Source: Cordylochernes scorpioides (taxonomy: Eukaryota; Arthropoda; Arachnida; Pseudoscorpiones; Chernetidae). From it: a stretch of DNA of 64,000 bases. The position numbers were made by a program, and so were the translations under genes. Shown one piece after another: positions 63,885 through 64,000 of this stretch. The notes beneath the pieces were generated by a model, which had not been told where the DNA came from, searched no databases, and worked only from the letters and a program-made list of their open reading frames with translations. Position 1 is the stretch's first letter. Each line of letters starts with the position of its first letter. Where the stretch lies: the NCBI GenBank assembly GCA_030710605.1, contig CP092870.1, forward strand, positions 52,837,921-52,901,920. The letters run 5' to 3'.

Positions 63885-64000
63885 CCTTTGCTGGTCCCAA
63901 GCCCGGATGAAAAAGAAGGAGGGGGAGCATTAACAAGCTCGCTAAAAACCTGGGTTCAGCTGGCCCGGCTGATAGTACCTAATCCACGGATACAGATGAG
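63885..64000 (+). repeat. SINE-B 5' part, cut by window edge
   Basis: TTTGCTGGTCCCAAGCCCGG, AAAAAGAAGGAGGGGGAGCA, CAGCTGGCCCGGCTGATAGT. Confidence 0.8.

Overview
This window is eukaryotic and most likely comes from an invertebrate animal. It has spliced genes with GT-AG introns, tRNA-derived SINEs, LINEs with microsatellite-like tails, a Penelope-like element (PLE), Helitrons, hAT-like and Tc1/mariner-like MITEs, and at least eight large tandem arrays. Nothing bacterial is visible. I cannot place it to phylum from sequence alone. Only about 3.1 kb is recognisable host coding sequence; the rest is intron or intergenic DNA made largely of repeats.

Two host genes converge tail to tail. On the + strand, twelve exons between 1903 and 21941 encode the C-terminal ~493 residues of an MTR4-like (MTREX) exosome helicase: the end of the helicase core, the arch with its KOW-like segment, and the helical bundle, ending at a TAG. 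The N-terminal exons lie left of the window. On the - strand, six exons between 59778 and 38537 encode exonuclease 1 (EXO1): the nuclease core from the helical arch region on, the H2TH region, and a long disordered tail. Its first ~90 residues lie right of the window and its last exon is uncertain. Introns run from 50 and 56 bp to over 8 kb, the long ones filled with repeats.

Layout: 1-1252, 53-bp minisatellite. 1.3-22 kb, MTREX with intronic SINEs, LINEs, MITEs and ribozyme repeats. 22.2-23.4 kb, MITE-derived array. 26.65-28.2 kb, 76-bp array seeded by a Tc1/mariner-like MITE. 31-32.7 kb, 41-bp array with an RFX X-box-like motif in every unit, abutting a 3'-truncated LINE (32.7-36.1 kb). 38.5-59.8 kb, EXO1, with nested Helitrons (39.1-40.9 kb), a 60-67 bp array (45.1-46.6 kb) and a fold-back PLE (47.0-51.0 kb) that was itself hit by a LINE and a SINE. 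62.7-63.35 kb, another copy of the Tc1/mariner-like MITE.

The most unusual content is a set of dispersed inverted-repeat (fold-back) elements whose arms carry hammerhead ribozyme cores: CUGANGA, a complementary stem II, GAAA, a minimal stem III, and a GUH-like cleavage triplet. I see at least three unrelated sequence families with intact cores, a fourth hammerhead-like family with a possible pseudoknot, and a variant core (CUGUAGA) at the ends of the PLE. Many copies are broken at the two CpG positions that flank the GAAA box.
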